Assembly: GCA_017303565.1 (NCBI GenBank)
Contig: JAFLCM010000074.1
Location: 1 to 8,981, forward strand
From: Planctomycetota bacterium
GTDB taxonomy: Bacteria; Planctomycetota; Phycisphaerae; Phycisphaerales; UBA1924
Reading direction: 5' to 3'
DNA length: 8,981 bases
Made by a program: the position numbers and the translations under genes. Below, piece after piece: positions 1 to 7,043 of the stretch; position 1 is the stretch's first letter, and each line of letters starts with the position of its first letter. A model generated the notes under the pieces. The model was not told the origin of the DNA. It was given only the letters and a program-made list of their open reading frames with translations, and made no database searches.

Positions 1-17
1 CCACCAAGAAGACCACG

Positions 18-1346
18 ATGACCATCGGCGGTCAGCAGGTGGAGGTCGAAGTCACCTACGACATCACCGCGCCCAAGGAGTTCGGGCGTCCCCTGGTGGT
101 CGAGCAGCCGACACGCCCGCTCTTCACCGGGCCGGACCTGAAGGCCGTGGCCGACCGCTGCCGCCTGAAGTCCGAGGCGTGCCGCTGGGCGGTCCGGCGT
201 CGGGCGCTCAAGGCGGCCAACGCGGACCACATGATGGAGGTCGCCCCGACCGACCGAGCCGTGGTCGAAAGGGCCAAGGCCCTGCCCTCGTGCTGGGTGT
301 GGATGGTCGATCCCAACTTCGCGGGCCGCATGCCCGACGACGAGACGCTCGGGCTGTTCGCGGCGCTGTACGAGAACCTTGCGTCCGCAGCGGACCTGGC
401 CGCGCGCGTCGATGCCGACGACGAGCGCCGCCCCCGCTTCATCGAGCGGGCCCTCTTGCTCCTGGCCGAGGCCCAGTCGGCGCTGCGTGTCGCCTGCGAG
501 GAGCGGCTGTTCATCGAACGCGAGCAGGACCAGTTCGATTCCTACGACTGGCTCCGCGACTACTCGCAGACCCACCGCCACTTCATCGGTCGCTTCATGC
601 GGCTCAACGACGGGGCCGACCCCGCGGCCCACGCGCGCGTCTCGGGCGACCTGGCGGCCCTGGCAAAGGAGTTCGACGCCACCCGCTCGGCGGCGAAGGA
701 GCGCACCAAGCTCCTCAATAAGGTGAAGTATGAGGTCAAGCGCCTCGCCGAGGCCGAGCCGGGCGAGGAGTCGCTCGAGCGATCCCGCTCGCTCGACGCG
801 GCGGTGGCGGCGCTGCTCGCCGCGGGCGTGCAACCCTCGGACGCCGAGCTCCGCGAGATCATCATGCCGGTGGAGGAACGCCTGCCCGACGATTTCGACG
901 CGTCCGACCCGCTCCGGCGCGTGCTGGTCGAGGTGCAGCGCTTCGTCGCCTCGCGCGACCAGGGACGCGAACCGCCCCCCGCCCGGGCCCCGACCGCCGA
1001 GGTCCTGCAGGCCGCGAAACTGCTCGAGGGCAGGCGGGTGTTCCTCGTCGGCGGCCAGAAGAACGAGATGGCTCGCCGCGCCCTCGAACGGGACCTGCTC
1101 ATCGGCGAACTCCGCTGGATGACCACCAACGAGCACCAGTCCACCGCGCCCTTCGAGCCCGAGGTCGCCCGCGCCGACGTGGTGATCGTGCTCATCCGCT
1201 TCTCCGGCCACGCCTTCGTCGACGACCTGGCCGAGATGTGCGACCGCTACGACAAGGCGTACGTCCGCGTCCCCGCGGGCTACAGCACCGCGCAGGTGGC
1301 CCACCACGTGCTGAAGCAGGCCAGCCGGAAGCTCGTCCGCTCCTGA
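18..1346 (+). CDS. Uncharacterised protein with C-terminal DUF2325-like domain (5' end possibly outside window)
   Basis: A 442-residue reading frame from the first ATG, with codon use typical of the window. No function is known. Residues about 100-310 are charged and mostly helical by appearance, with coiled-coil-like runs around 205-255. A Pro/Arg linker (about 316-327) leads to a compact C-terminal domain at 338-435. That domain starts with a beta strand and glycine turn (RRVFLVGG, 339-346), continues through ARADVVIVLIRFSGH (384-398), then MCDRYDKAYVRVP (407-419) and GYSTAQV. This order (hhVGG, then ADxVhhxxxxxSH, then C/K-rich helix, then a strand and GxS) resembles the DUF2325 family, a small Rossmann-like domain of unknown role. 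The assignment is from memory of the family pattern. The start is uncertain: the frame is open through the five codons before the ATG to the window edge, and no ribosome binding site is visible, so the true start may lie upstream. The gene ends facing the FAS1 gene, with a strong hairpin between the two stops. Confidence 0.75.
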   Translation: MTIGGQQVEVEVTYDITAPKEFGRPLVVEQPTRPLFTGPDLKAVADRCRLKSEACRWAVRRRALKAANADHMMEVAPTDRAVVERAKALPSCWVWMVDPNFAGRMPDDETLGLFAALYENLASAADLAARVDADDERRPRFIERALLLLAEAQSALRVACEERLFIEREQDQFDSYDWLRDYSQTHRHFIGRFMRLNDGADPAAHARVSGDLAALAKEFDATRSAAKERTKLLNKVKYEVKRLAEAEPGEESLERSRSLDAAVAALLAAGVQPSDAELREIIMPVEERLPDDFDASDPLRRVLVEVQRFVASRDQGREPPPARAPTAEVLQAAKLLEGRRVFLVGGQKNEMARRALERDLLIGELRWMTTNEHQSTAPFEPEVARADVVIVLIRFSGHAFVDDLAEMCDRYDKAYVRVPAGYSTAQVAHHVLKQASRKLVRS

Positions 1347-1368
1347 CCGAAGGACCCGCAATGGAATC

Positions 1369-1398
1369 GGGCGCCGCGACGGTTACGCCGCGGCGCCC
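1369..1398. terminator. GC-rich hairpin between convergent genes, probable bidirectional terminator
   Basis: GGGCGCCGCG (1369-1378) is perfectly complementary to CGCGGCGCCC (1389-1398), giving a 10-bp stem with a 10-base loop. It lies 22 bases after the stop of the DUF2325-like gene and about 38 bases after the stop of the facing FAS1 gene. The tract after it on the plus strand (CTTGCTTT) is only moderately T-rich and the minus-strand side has no T-run. Termination may therefore be imperfect or factor-assisted. Position and perfect pairing argue for a shared terminator. No other feature is seen in the 90-base gap. Confidence 0.6.
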
Positions 1399-1436
1399 CT
1401 TGCTTTGAGTGTGAGTGTGCGTGAGAGAGGCCCCGA

Positions 1437-2708
1437 TCACCGCGAGGCGGTGGTCATCTCGGTCGTGGTCATCATGCGGTCGAGGGCGCGCCGGTAGGTC
1501 CAGGCCCGCTCGCCCATGTCGTGGGTGGCGCGGCCCGACTCCATCGCCTTCGCCAGCGTCATGCGCTGGTCGGCGCTAACGCTGGCCTCGGGCATCGCCA
1601 TCAGCGCGGTCATCGCCACCTCGTACACCTTGGCGCACCCGGCGTGGTCGCCGTGGTTGAACATCGGGGCCCCGGCGTTGATGGCCAGTTCCACCACGTC
1701 GCGCGGCGTGGTCATCGAGAGCGTCGAGAGCGTTTTGGCGACGGACTCGGGGATGAGCACCGTGTCGATGGCGTGGACCACGCCGTTGGCCGCGTCGATG
1801 TCGGCGATCGCGACGGTCGAGGCGTTGATCATCACCTTGCCGCCGGCGCTAGTCGCGGCGACCGAGCCGCCCTCGAGGGTGGCGGCCTTGCCCGCCTTCA
1901 CCGCGTCGACGCTGGTCACGCGACCGCTGACGACGTGGTAGGTCAGGATCTTGGTGAGCGTGTCCTTGTTCTCCGGCTTCAGCAGCGCGCCGAGAACCGG
2001 CTTGGGCAGTTTGGCGAACGCCTCATCGGTCGGCGCGAAGACCGTGAAGGGCCCGGGGCCCGACAGCGTCTCGGCCAATCCCGCCGCCTCGACGGCCGCC
2101 AGCAGCGTCTTGAAGCTCCCGTTGTCCTTCGCCAGCGCGGGGATGGTCCGCGACTCGGGGAGGATCACGTTGTCGATCACGTGGATCACGCCGTTGGTGC
2201 AGCCGATGTCGGCCTTCACCACGTTCGCGGCGTTGACCTTCACGCCCGAGTCCGTCACCGATGGCTTGACGATCTGGCCCTGCAGCGTGGCGGCGGCGGG
2301 GACGTTGCCAATCTCCTTGCTCGTCACGATCCCGGACACCACGTGGTACTTCAGGATCGCCTGCAGCTTCGCCTTGTTCTCCGGCTTCAGCAGCCCCTCG
2401 ACCGTGCCCTTGGGCAACTTGGCGAACGCCTCATCGGTCGGGGCGAACACCGTGAACGGGCCCTTGCCCTGCAGCGCCTCGACCAGGCCCGCGGCCTTCA
2501 GCGCCGCGGCGAGGGTATTGAACTGGCCGGCGGAGACCGCCGTCGCCACGATGTCCTTACCCTCGGTCGACGCGGGCATCATCACCGCGCCGTTCGAGGC
2601 CGCCGCGGACTTCTCCCCGCACGAACCACGGGCGATCACCGTGCCCGCGAACGCGGCCAGGGCGAGGGCGGACAGAGCGATACCCAGGCACCGTTGGTGC
2701 TTGACCAT
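1437..2708 (-). CDS. Secreted protein with two FAS1 (fasciclin/beta-Ig-H3) domains and an unassigned C-terminal domain
   Basis: The product is 423 residues. Residues 1-26 look like a signal peptide: a basic N-terminus, a hydrophobic core LGIALSALALAAF, and possible cleavage after AFA or VIA. A Cys at 30 lacks a proper lipobox, so soluble secretion seems likelier than lipidation. FAS1 domain 1 spans about 50-185 and domain 2 about 187-320. Each has the H1 motif FTVFAPTDEAF (85-95, 221-231), a conserved YH (121-122, 257-258) and the H2 motif (VIHVIDNVILP 174-184; VVHAIDTVLIP 310-320). FAS1 domains usually mediate adhesion or protein binding outside the cell; the ligand here is unknown. Residues 331-423 form an extra helical domain with FNHGDHAGCAKVYE (350-363) that I cannot assign. 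The ATG at 2708 is chosen over an in-frame ATG at 2912 because GAGGAG lies six bases upstream and the signal peptide starts there. No convincing promoter is seen upstream. Confidence 0.93.
   Translation of the reverse strand: MVKHQRCLGIALSALALAAFAGTVIARGSCGEKSAAASNGAVMMPASTEGKDIVATAVSAGQFNTLAAALKAAGLVEALQGKGPFTVFAPTDEAFAKLPKGTVEGLLKPENKAKLQAILKYHVVSGIVTSKEIGNVPAAATLQGQIVKPSVTDSGVKVNAANVVKADIGCTNGVIHVIDNVILPESRTIPALAKDNGSFKTLLAAVEAAGLAETLSGPGPFTVFAPTDEAFAKLPKPVLGALLKPENKDTLTKILTYHVVSGRVTSVDAVKAGKAATLEGGSVAATSAGGKVMINASTVAIADIDAANGVVHAIDTVLIPESVAKTLSTLSMTTPRDVVELAINAGAPMFNHGDHAGCAKVYEVAMTALMAMPEASVSADQRMTLAKAMESGRATHDMGERAWTYRRALDRMMTTTEMTTASR
2001..2054. repeat. Repeat copy within FAS1 domain 2 coding sequence
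   Basis: This segment encodes the FTVFAPTDEAFAKLPK part of the second FAS1 domain. It matches 2409-2462 at an offset of 408 bases (136 codons). The central 23 bases (2011-2033) are identical to 2419-2441; the flanks carry a few substitutions, mostly silent. It marks the internal duplication that created the two FAS1 domains. Confidence 0.8.
2409..2462. repeat. Repeat copy within FAS1 domain 1 coding sequence
   Basis: This is the partner of the copy at 2001-2054, with a perfect 23-base core at 2419-2441. The 408-base spacing equals the distance between the two FAPTDEAF motifs in the protein (residues 89 and 225). The repeat is therefore in frame and domain-sized. Confidence 0.8.
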
Positions 2709-2714
2709 GAGAGA

Positions 2715-2720
2715 CTCCTC
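2715..2720 (-). promoter_or_regulatory. Shine-Dalgarno site of the FAS1 gene
   Basis: On the minus strand GAGGAG precedes the ATG at 2708 by six bases (TCTCTC). It decides the start against the in-frame ATG 68 codons upstream. The extra N-terminal stretch from that upstream ATG is Arg/Ser-rich and has no protein-like pattern. This is the clearest ribosome binding site in the window. Confidence 0.85.
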
Positions 2721-2910
2721 AAGAAAAAGGTGGAGACAGTGGACAGCGGGTCGGCACACGCCGTGCGCCCGAGAATCAGCGGCTTCGTCGATGCGTGATC
2801 GGCGCTCGCACAGCCGGAACAAACGAGCGCTTCGGGTGAGAGACCTTGCCGTCAACGCGGACGGCCAAAGCACTTCGGGGCTCCGGCGGGCCGGATTCGG
2901 GGCAAGCCGC

Positions 2911-2928
2911 AAAACCGCGACAGCGCGG
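2911..2928 (-). terminator. Short intrinsic terminator after the lipoprotein gene
   Basis: Read on the minus strand, CCGCG (2928-2924), loop CTGT and CGCGG (2919-2915) form a perfect 5-bp stem with a 4-base loop, followed at once by TTTT (2914-2911). It begins 21 bases after the stop codon of the lipoprotein gene. A second small inverted repeat, TCCGG-CGGG-CCGGA (2882-2895), lies further on. The stem is short, so efficiency is uncertain. It suggests that the lipoprotein and the FAS1 gene 240 bases downstream are not one simple operon. Confidence 0.5.
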
Positions 2929-2949
2929 GGAATCCTTGAGGGGTCGCCG

Positions 2950-3450
2950 CTACTTCAACTGCTTGCGCAGGTCTTCCAACCGCTCGCTCACGCGCCTGAT
3001 GAGCCTGTCCTCCACTGAAGTGTCCCCAAACTCGCCCGCGCGGGCCCACAGCGTCAGGCGCTGATCGCTGCGCCGCGCCACCGTGTCGTTCGGCGCCTCT
3101 GCGCCCTCCCAAGAAACCTTCAGCCAGATGGGCCGGTCCTGCATCGTGACCATGCGGTACACGCGCTCGCCCGGCCCGAGCGCCGGAGCGTCCGCGGGCG
3201 TGTCCATCTGCTCGACCACCGCCATCTGCTCCCGGGACATGCTCCACGACACCGCCGAGTCCAGGTCGCGCACGCGCCCGGTCACTTGCTTGCCCGCCGA
3301 CTCGAACGCGCCCGACGGCGGCGGCTGGCTCATCCGCGACGTGATCAGCCCGCCGACGGACATGTCCATGCCGGGAACGCCCTGCCCGCCCTGCTCCGCG
3401 CACGCGCCGAGGCCGATCGAAAGTCCCATAACCGCGATAAACCCAAACAA
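2950..3450 (-). CDS. Small predicted lipoprotein of unknown function
   Basis: From a TTG at 3450 the product is 166 residues. The first 17, MFGFIAVMGLSIGLGAC, form a hydrophobic stretch ending in a lipobox-like LGAC (14-17), so Cys17 is the likely lipidated residue. The mature part has a Gly/Met/Pro-rich region (18-50). A soluble domain follows, with GERVYRMVTMQDRPIWLKV (about 93-111), and a charged C-terminal helix ends in RRVSERLEDLRKQLK. I do not recognise a family. The start is the weak point. The only in-frame start codons are ATG 3429, TTG 3450, GTG 3648 and ATG 3651. The last two would overlap the divergent phoH gene and add an Arg/Pro/Thr-rich stretch unlike a leader. ATG 3429 leaves too short a leader. 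TTG 3450 gives a leader without a basic residue and no visible ribosome binding site. The first codons are unusually AT-rich for the window, which fits a translation start region. Confidence 0.6.
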   Translation of the reverse strand: MFGFIAVMGLSIGLGACAEQGGQGVPGMDMSVGGLITSRMSQPPPSGAFESAGKQVTGRVRDLDSAVSWSMSREQMAVVEQMDTPADAPALGPGERVYRMVTMQDRPIWLKVSWEGAEAPNDTVARRSDQRLTLWARAGEFGDTSVEDRLIRRVSERLEDLRKQLK

Positions 3451-3497
3451 AGTACAAATGAACGCAGGTGCGCGGGGTGTCCGCCTGTGGGGAGTTC

Positions 3498-3503
3498 TAG
3501 AAT
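3498..3503 (+). promoter_or_regulatory. Possible -10 element upstream of phoH
   Basis: TAGAAT matches five of six bases of the sigma-70 -10 consensus. It sits 53 bases before the GTG start of phoH in the 106-base gap between divergent genes. It overlaps the palindrome TTCTAGAA (3495-3502). No good -35 hexamer is found 16-18 bases upstream, where the sequence is G-rich, so this is only a candidate. The minus-strand reading of the palindrome gives TAGAAC, a weaker match that could serve the lipoprotein gene. Confidence 0.35.
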
Positions 3504-3556
3504 GACCGACAAGAACGGGGCGGTCTGTTCGAGAGAGCGCGGGGGCGAGTTCGAGC

Positions 3557-4705
3557 GTGGATGCCGCGTCGGCGGAGTGCCCGGTGTGTTTCGGGCGCGT
3601 CGCGTCCGGCTTCGGCCCGGTTGGAGTGCCCTTCGCGTTGGAAATCACCATTCGAGTACCCCAATCCGTCGAGCGGGTCCCGGTCTACGGGGCCGCCGAG
3701 CGGAACCTGAAGATGATCCGGGAAGCGCTCGGCGTCAACATCGCCGCGCGGGAGGACATCGTCCGCGTCAAGGGCGACGGCGATGCCGTGGACGCTGCCC
3801 GCCGGGTGCTCGAGTCCCTCATCGAGGCCTCCGAGCGGGGACAGGCCCTTTCCCGGCGCGAGGTCGTCGACATCATCTCCAAGGCGGGCTGGGAGGGGGG
3901 TCGCACCCGGCGTCACGACGGGGACGAGCCGGACGGGGCGCCCGCCGAAGCGATCGACTTCGCCGGTCCGGACGCCCCCATCGAGTCCAACTGGGGCTCT
4001 GGGCTCAACGTCTTCGCGGGCGGTCGTCGGGTCCAGCCCAAGGGCGACAACCAGAAGGTCTACCTCGACGCCATCCGCGACCACGACCTGGTCTTCGGCA
4101 TCGGGCCGGCGGGCACGGGCAAGACCTACCTCGCGGTGGCGGCGGCGATCCACCTGCTCCGCACCGGGCGGGTGAAGCGGGCGGTCCTCGCACGTCCGGC
4201 GGTCGAGGCGGGGGAGAAACTCGGCTACCTGCCGGGCGACCAGTTCGCCAAGGTGAACCCGTACCTGCGCCCCCTGTGGGACGCGCTGGGCGACATGCTC
4301 GACCACTCGACGCTCCGTCGCTTCATGGCCTCGGACGTGATCGAGGTGGTGCCCTTGGCCTTCATGCGCGGGCGGACGATCAACGACGCCTTCATCATCC
4401 TCGATGAGGCCCAGAACACCACCAAGGGCCAGATGCAGATGTTCCTGACCCGCATGGGCCAGCGCTCCAAGATGGTGGTGACGGGCGACCCGACGCAGGT
4501 CGACCTGCCCGACCCGCGCGAGAGCGGGCTGATCGATGCGGCGCGCCGACTGCGCCGGGCCGCGGGCGTCTCGTTCTGCACGCTCACCAGCGGCGACATC
4601 GTCCGCCACCAGCTGGTCCAGCGGATCATCGCCTGCTACGACGATTCCGGAACGGGCGACGCCGGGGGTGGCGCCGGGCGGGAAGGCGGCGGTGGGCATG
4701 GCTGA
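3557..4705 (+). CDS. phoH: PhoH family ATPase (PhoH-like protein)
   Basis: The product is 382 residues, close to the usual PhoH-like length with short extra ends. Residues 28-95 are the N-terminal KH-like region (LEITIRVPQ, then YGAAERNLKMIREALGVNI). A linker at about 113-160 leads to the PhoH P-loop ATPase domain (165-362). That domain has Walker A GPAGTGKT (183-190), KLGYLPGD (221-228), NPYLRPLWDAL (234-244), Walker B IILDEAQN (280-287) and MVVTGDPTQVDLP (306-318). The family is cytoplasmic, nucleotide-binding and linked to RNA metabolism; its exact substrate is not settled. The tail (364-382) is Gly-rich. The first start after an in-frame stop at 3503 is GTG 3557. GTG 3626 or TTG 3638 are also possible, since conserved sequence only begins near residue 28 and no clear ribosome binding site favours 3557. 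A CPVC motif at 8-11 would be lost with the later starts. The gene overlaps pgpH, implying co-transcription. Confidence 0.96.
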   Translation: MDAASAECPVCFGRVASGFGPVGVPFALEITIRVPQSVERVPVYGAAERNLKMIREALGVNIAAREDIVRVKGDGDAVDAARRVLESLIEASERGQALSRREVVDIISKAGWEGGRTRRHDGDEPDGAPAEAIDFAGPDAPIESNWGSGLNVFAGGRRVQPKGDNQKVYLDAIRDHDLVFGIGPAGTGKTYLAVAAAIHLLRTGRVKRAVLARPAVEAGEKLGYLPGDQFAKVNPYLRPLWDALGDMLDHSTLRRFMASDVIEVVPLAFMRGRTINDAFIILDEAQNTTKGQMQMFLTRMGQRSKMVVTGDPTQVDLPDPRESGLIDAARRLRRAAGVSFCTLTSGDIVRHQLVQRIIACYDDSGTGDAGGGAGREGGGGHG

Positions 4706-7043
4706 CCGCGGCGCCCCGGTTTCCCGGCGCGAGGCCCTGGCGGCGAAGATGAAACGCCGCGCGGGCAGGCGCTGGCTCGTCCTGAAAGAACCGATCGTGG
4801 TGCGCGACGTGCTGGCGCACCCCGCGTTCCTGCCCGTGGCGGGGATCGCCGCGCTGTTCGTGCTGGCCGCCGCCGTCACCGTCTGGTTCTCGCGGGGCGG
4901 GCTGCTGGTCGTCCCGGGGCGCGTGATGGGCGAGACGCGCACCGTCCGCGTCGAGTTCAGCGACATCGACGAGGAGCAGACGAGGGCGCAGCGGGAACTC
5001 AAGCGCACCCTCGCCCCCCGTGTGTACCGCGCGGACCGGAAGGTGCTCGACGAGATCGAGAACTCGGTCCGGGCGCTCCCCGCCGTGCTCGCCGCGGCGG
5101 GCGAGATCGACAAGGTCATCCCCGAGGTGGCCCGCACCTTCCGCCTGACCCCCGAGCGCTTCGCGGCGCTCAAGGCCCAGACCGCGGACGGGCAGCCCAG
5201 CCAGACGTGGCAGGCCCGCGCCGAGGCGCTCGCCGGATTGCTGGCCCGCACGCCCCTGCTCGCCCGCGCCGAGTTCCAGGTAGCGCTGCAGGACGGAACC
5301 GAGCGGCTCGAACTCCGCGTCGGCGAGTCCGTCACCGAAACCGTCGGCAAGTTCGACGCCATGAACGTGGACTCGAACGAGCCCGACATGCGCGCCAAGA
5401 TCCGGCGCCGCTTCGAGTCGATCGTCCGCGAGGCCGGGTTCTTCGAGGCCGGCGCCGAGGCCGCCGGCCCCATCGTCGACCGTCTCGACGACCTGACGAC
5501 GCCCCTGTTCGTTTTCGACCGCGACGGGACGGAGCGCCGCCGCCAGCAGGCCGCCGACGCCGTCGAGGTCGTGCGCGTGACCCACAAGCCCGGCGAGATC
5601 ATCTTCCGGCGTGGCGAGCTGCTCGGGGCGGACGCGTTCGGGCTCGCGCTCCGCGAGAACGACGTGTACCGCGCCGGCGTGCCGCTCCCCGAGAAACTCA
5701 CCGGCGGCGTGGGGCTGCTCGGCCTGATCGCGGCGCTTGCCGGGGCGCTGGGCGGGTACATCGGCGTCTTCTACCGCCCCTTGGCGGTCAGCCCGTGGCG
5801 CCTCGGCGCGCTCGCGGGGCTGATGGTCGCGGCGCTGATCGCCGCCTGCGTCGGGTCGCTGTCGTACCCGTCGGTGGCGTGGTTCACGAGCGTCGCGCCG
5901 GTGGTGGCGCTCGCGATGGTGTGCGTGATCGCCTACGACCGGCGGCTGGTCCTCGCCGTCGCGGGCTCGCAGGCCGTGCTCACCGGGCTGGCCCTCGACC
6001 TGCAGATCTCGCACGTGATCGTGGCGATGGTCGGCGTCGCGGCGGTGGCGTGGCAGTTCAACGACCTGCGGCACCGTTCAGACGTGGTGCGGTCCGGCCT
6101 GATCGTCGCGGCGGCGCTCGGCCTGGCGATGCTGGCGGTGGCGCTTCTGGAGCGCCCCTTCGTGCCGGGCGCTTGGGGCGAAACGCTCCGCGACGCGGCG
6201 TGGGCCATGGCCGCGGGGATGCTGCCCGCGGTGATGATCCTGGCGCTGCTGCCGTCGATCGAAAAGGTCTTCGACATCACCACGGGCATGACGCTCAGCG
6301 AACTGCGCGACCCCAAGCACCCGCTGCTCCGCCAGCTCCAAGAGCGCGCCCCGGGAACCTACAACCACGCTCAGACCGTCGCGGTGCTCGCCGAGAGCGC
6401 CGCCGAGGCCATCGGCGCCGACGGGCTGCACGTCTACGTCGGCGCGCTCTACCACGACATCGGGAAGATGAACAAGCCCGAGTACTTCGTGGAGAACCAG
6501 CAGGGCGGCGTCTCGCGCCACAGCCGCCTCTCACCGGCCATGAGCCTGCTGGTCATCGTCGGGCACGTCAAGGACGGCGTCGAACTCGCCCGCGAGTACC
6601 GACTGCCCAGGAGCCTCCACCACTACATCGAGAGCCACCACGGCACCACGCTCGTCGAGTACTTCTACGACGCCGCCAGGCGGCAGGCCGAGGACGACGA
6701 CCGCGAAAGCCCGAACGAGCTCGAGTACCGCTACCCCGGCCCGCGCCCCCGCACCCGCGAGGCCGCGATCCTGATGATCTGCGACGCGGTGGAGAGCGCC
6801 ACCCGCGCCATGACCGAGCCCACCCCCTCCCGCATCGCCACCCTCGTTCATTCGCTCGCGTCCAAGCGCCTCGCCGACGGCCAGTTCGACGACTGCGGCC
6901 TGACCATGCGCGACCTGAGCCGCATCGAGGAGGCGATCGTCAAGAGCCTGTGCTCGCTCTACCACAGCCGCATCGCCTACCCGAGCGGCGAGGACGAGAT
7001 CGTCGGCGACGCCCGGCGACAGGCCATCGAGCGCACCGCGTGA
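4698..7043 (+). CDS. pgpH: Membrane HD-domain phosphodiesterase, PgpH/YqfF type (7TM-HD)
   Basis: The product is 781 residues, near the family's usual length. TM1 is at about 45-64, and an extracytoplasmic 7TMR-HDED-like region spans about 65-333. A cluster of about seven hydrophobic segments follows (336-357, 368-387, 391-412, 416-436, 438-453, 465-484, 500-518). The cytoplasmic HD domain covers about 535-765. Metal ligands are all present: His557 (TYNHAQT), His586-Asp587 (YHDIGK), His623 (VGHVKDG), His647-His648 (ESHHGT) and Asp696 (CDAVES). In this family the HD domain hydrolyses cyclic-di-AMP to pApA with a di-metal centre; activity here is inferred from these residues. FFDNPHD-like sequence of relatives is replaced by SRHS (606-609), which is not a ligand position. 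The start ATG 4698 overlaps the phoH stop (ATGGCTGA, eight bases), giving likely translational coupling. A longer frame to ATG 4536 would lie inside phoH and is not used. Confidence 0.95.
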   Translation: MADRGAPVSRREALAAKMKRRAGRRWLVLKEPIVVRDVLAHPAFLPVAGIAALFVLAAAVTVWFSRGGLLVVPGRVMGETRTVRVEFSDIDEEQTRAQRELKRTLAPRVYRADRKVLDEIENSVRALPAVLAAAGEIDKVIPEVARTFRLTPERFAALKAQTADGQPSQTWQARAEALAGLLARTPLLARAEFQVALQDGTERLELRVGESVTETVGKFDAMNVDSNEPDMRAKIRRRFESIVREAGFFEAGAEAAGPIVDRLDDLTTPLFVFDRDGTERRRQQAADAVEVVRVTHKPGEIIFRRGELLGADAFGLALRENDVYRAGVPLPEKLTGGVGLLGLIAALAGALGGYIGVFYRPLAVSPWRLGALAGLMVAALIAACVGSLSYPSVAWFTSVAPVVALAMVCVIAYDRRLVLAVAGSQAVLTGLALDLQISHVIVAMVGVAAVAWQFNDLRHRSDVVRSGLIVAAALGLAMLAVALLERPFVPGAWGETLRDAAWAMAAGMLPAVMILALLPSIEKVFDITTGMTLSELRDPKHPLLRQLQERAPGTYNHAQTVAVLAESAAEAIGADGLHVYVGALYHDIGKMNKPEYFVENQQGGVSRHSRLSPAMSLLVIVGHVKDGVELAREYRLPRSLHHYIESHHGTTLVEYFYDAARRQAEDDDRESPNELEYRYPGPRPRTREAAILMICDAVESATRAMTEPTPSRIATLVHSLASKRLADGQFDDCGLTMRDLSRIEEAIVKSLCSLYHSRIAYPSGEDEIVGDARRQAIERTA

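Noticed and set aside
1405..1430. Short GAGTGTG-type repeat downstream of the hairpin
   Set aside because: It is only two or three imperfect units in a non-coding gap, too short to be a meaningful repeat array.
1521..2798. Long plus-strand open frame antisense to the FAS1 gene
   Set aside because: The translation is Arg/Gly/His-rich without domain pattern, as expected for the complement of a GC-rich gene. The minus strand encodes clear FAS1 domains and a signal peptide.
2780..2870. Possible sigma-70 promoter for the FAS1 gene (minus-strand TTGACG)
   Set aside because: A -35-like TTGACG is present near 2850, but no -10-like hexamer occurs 16-18 bases downstream.
2709..2912. N-terminal extension of the FAS1 protein from ATG 2912
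   Set aside because: The GAGGAG site and the signal peptide both place the start at 2708. The extension is Arg/Ser-rich and covers the probable terminator of the upstream gene.
3497..5761. 754-codon minus-strand open frame across phoH and pgpH
   Set aside because: It lies opposite two unmistakable genes. The product is Ser/Arg/Ala-rich with no motif. Lack of stops is a GC-content effect.
4626..6074. 482-codon minus-strand open frame inside pgpH
   Set aside because: It is a shadow of the pgpH sensor and membrane region, with no recognisable pattern.
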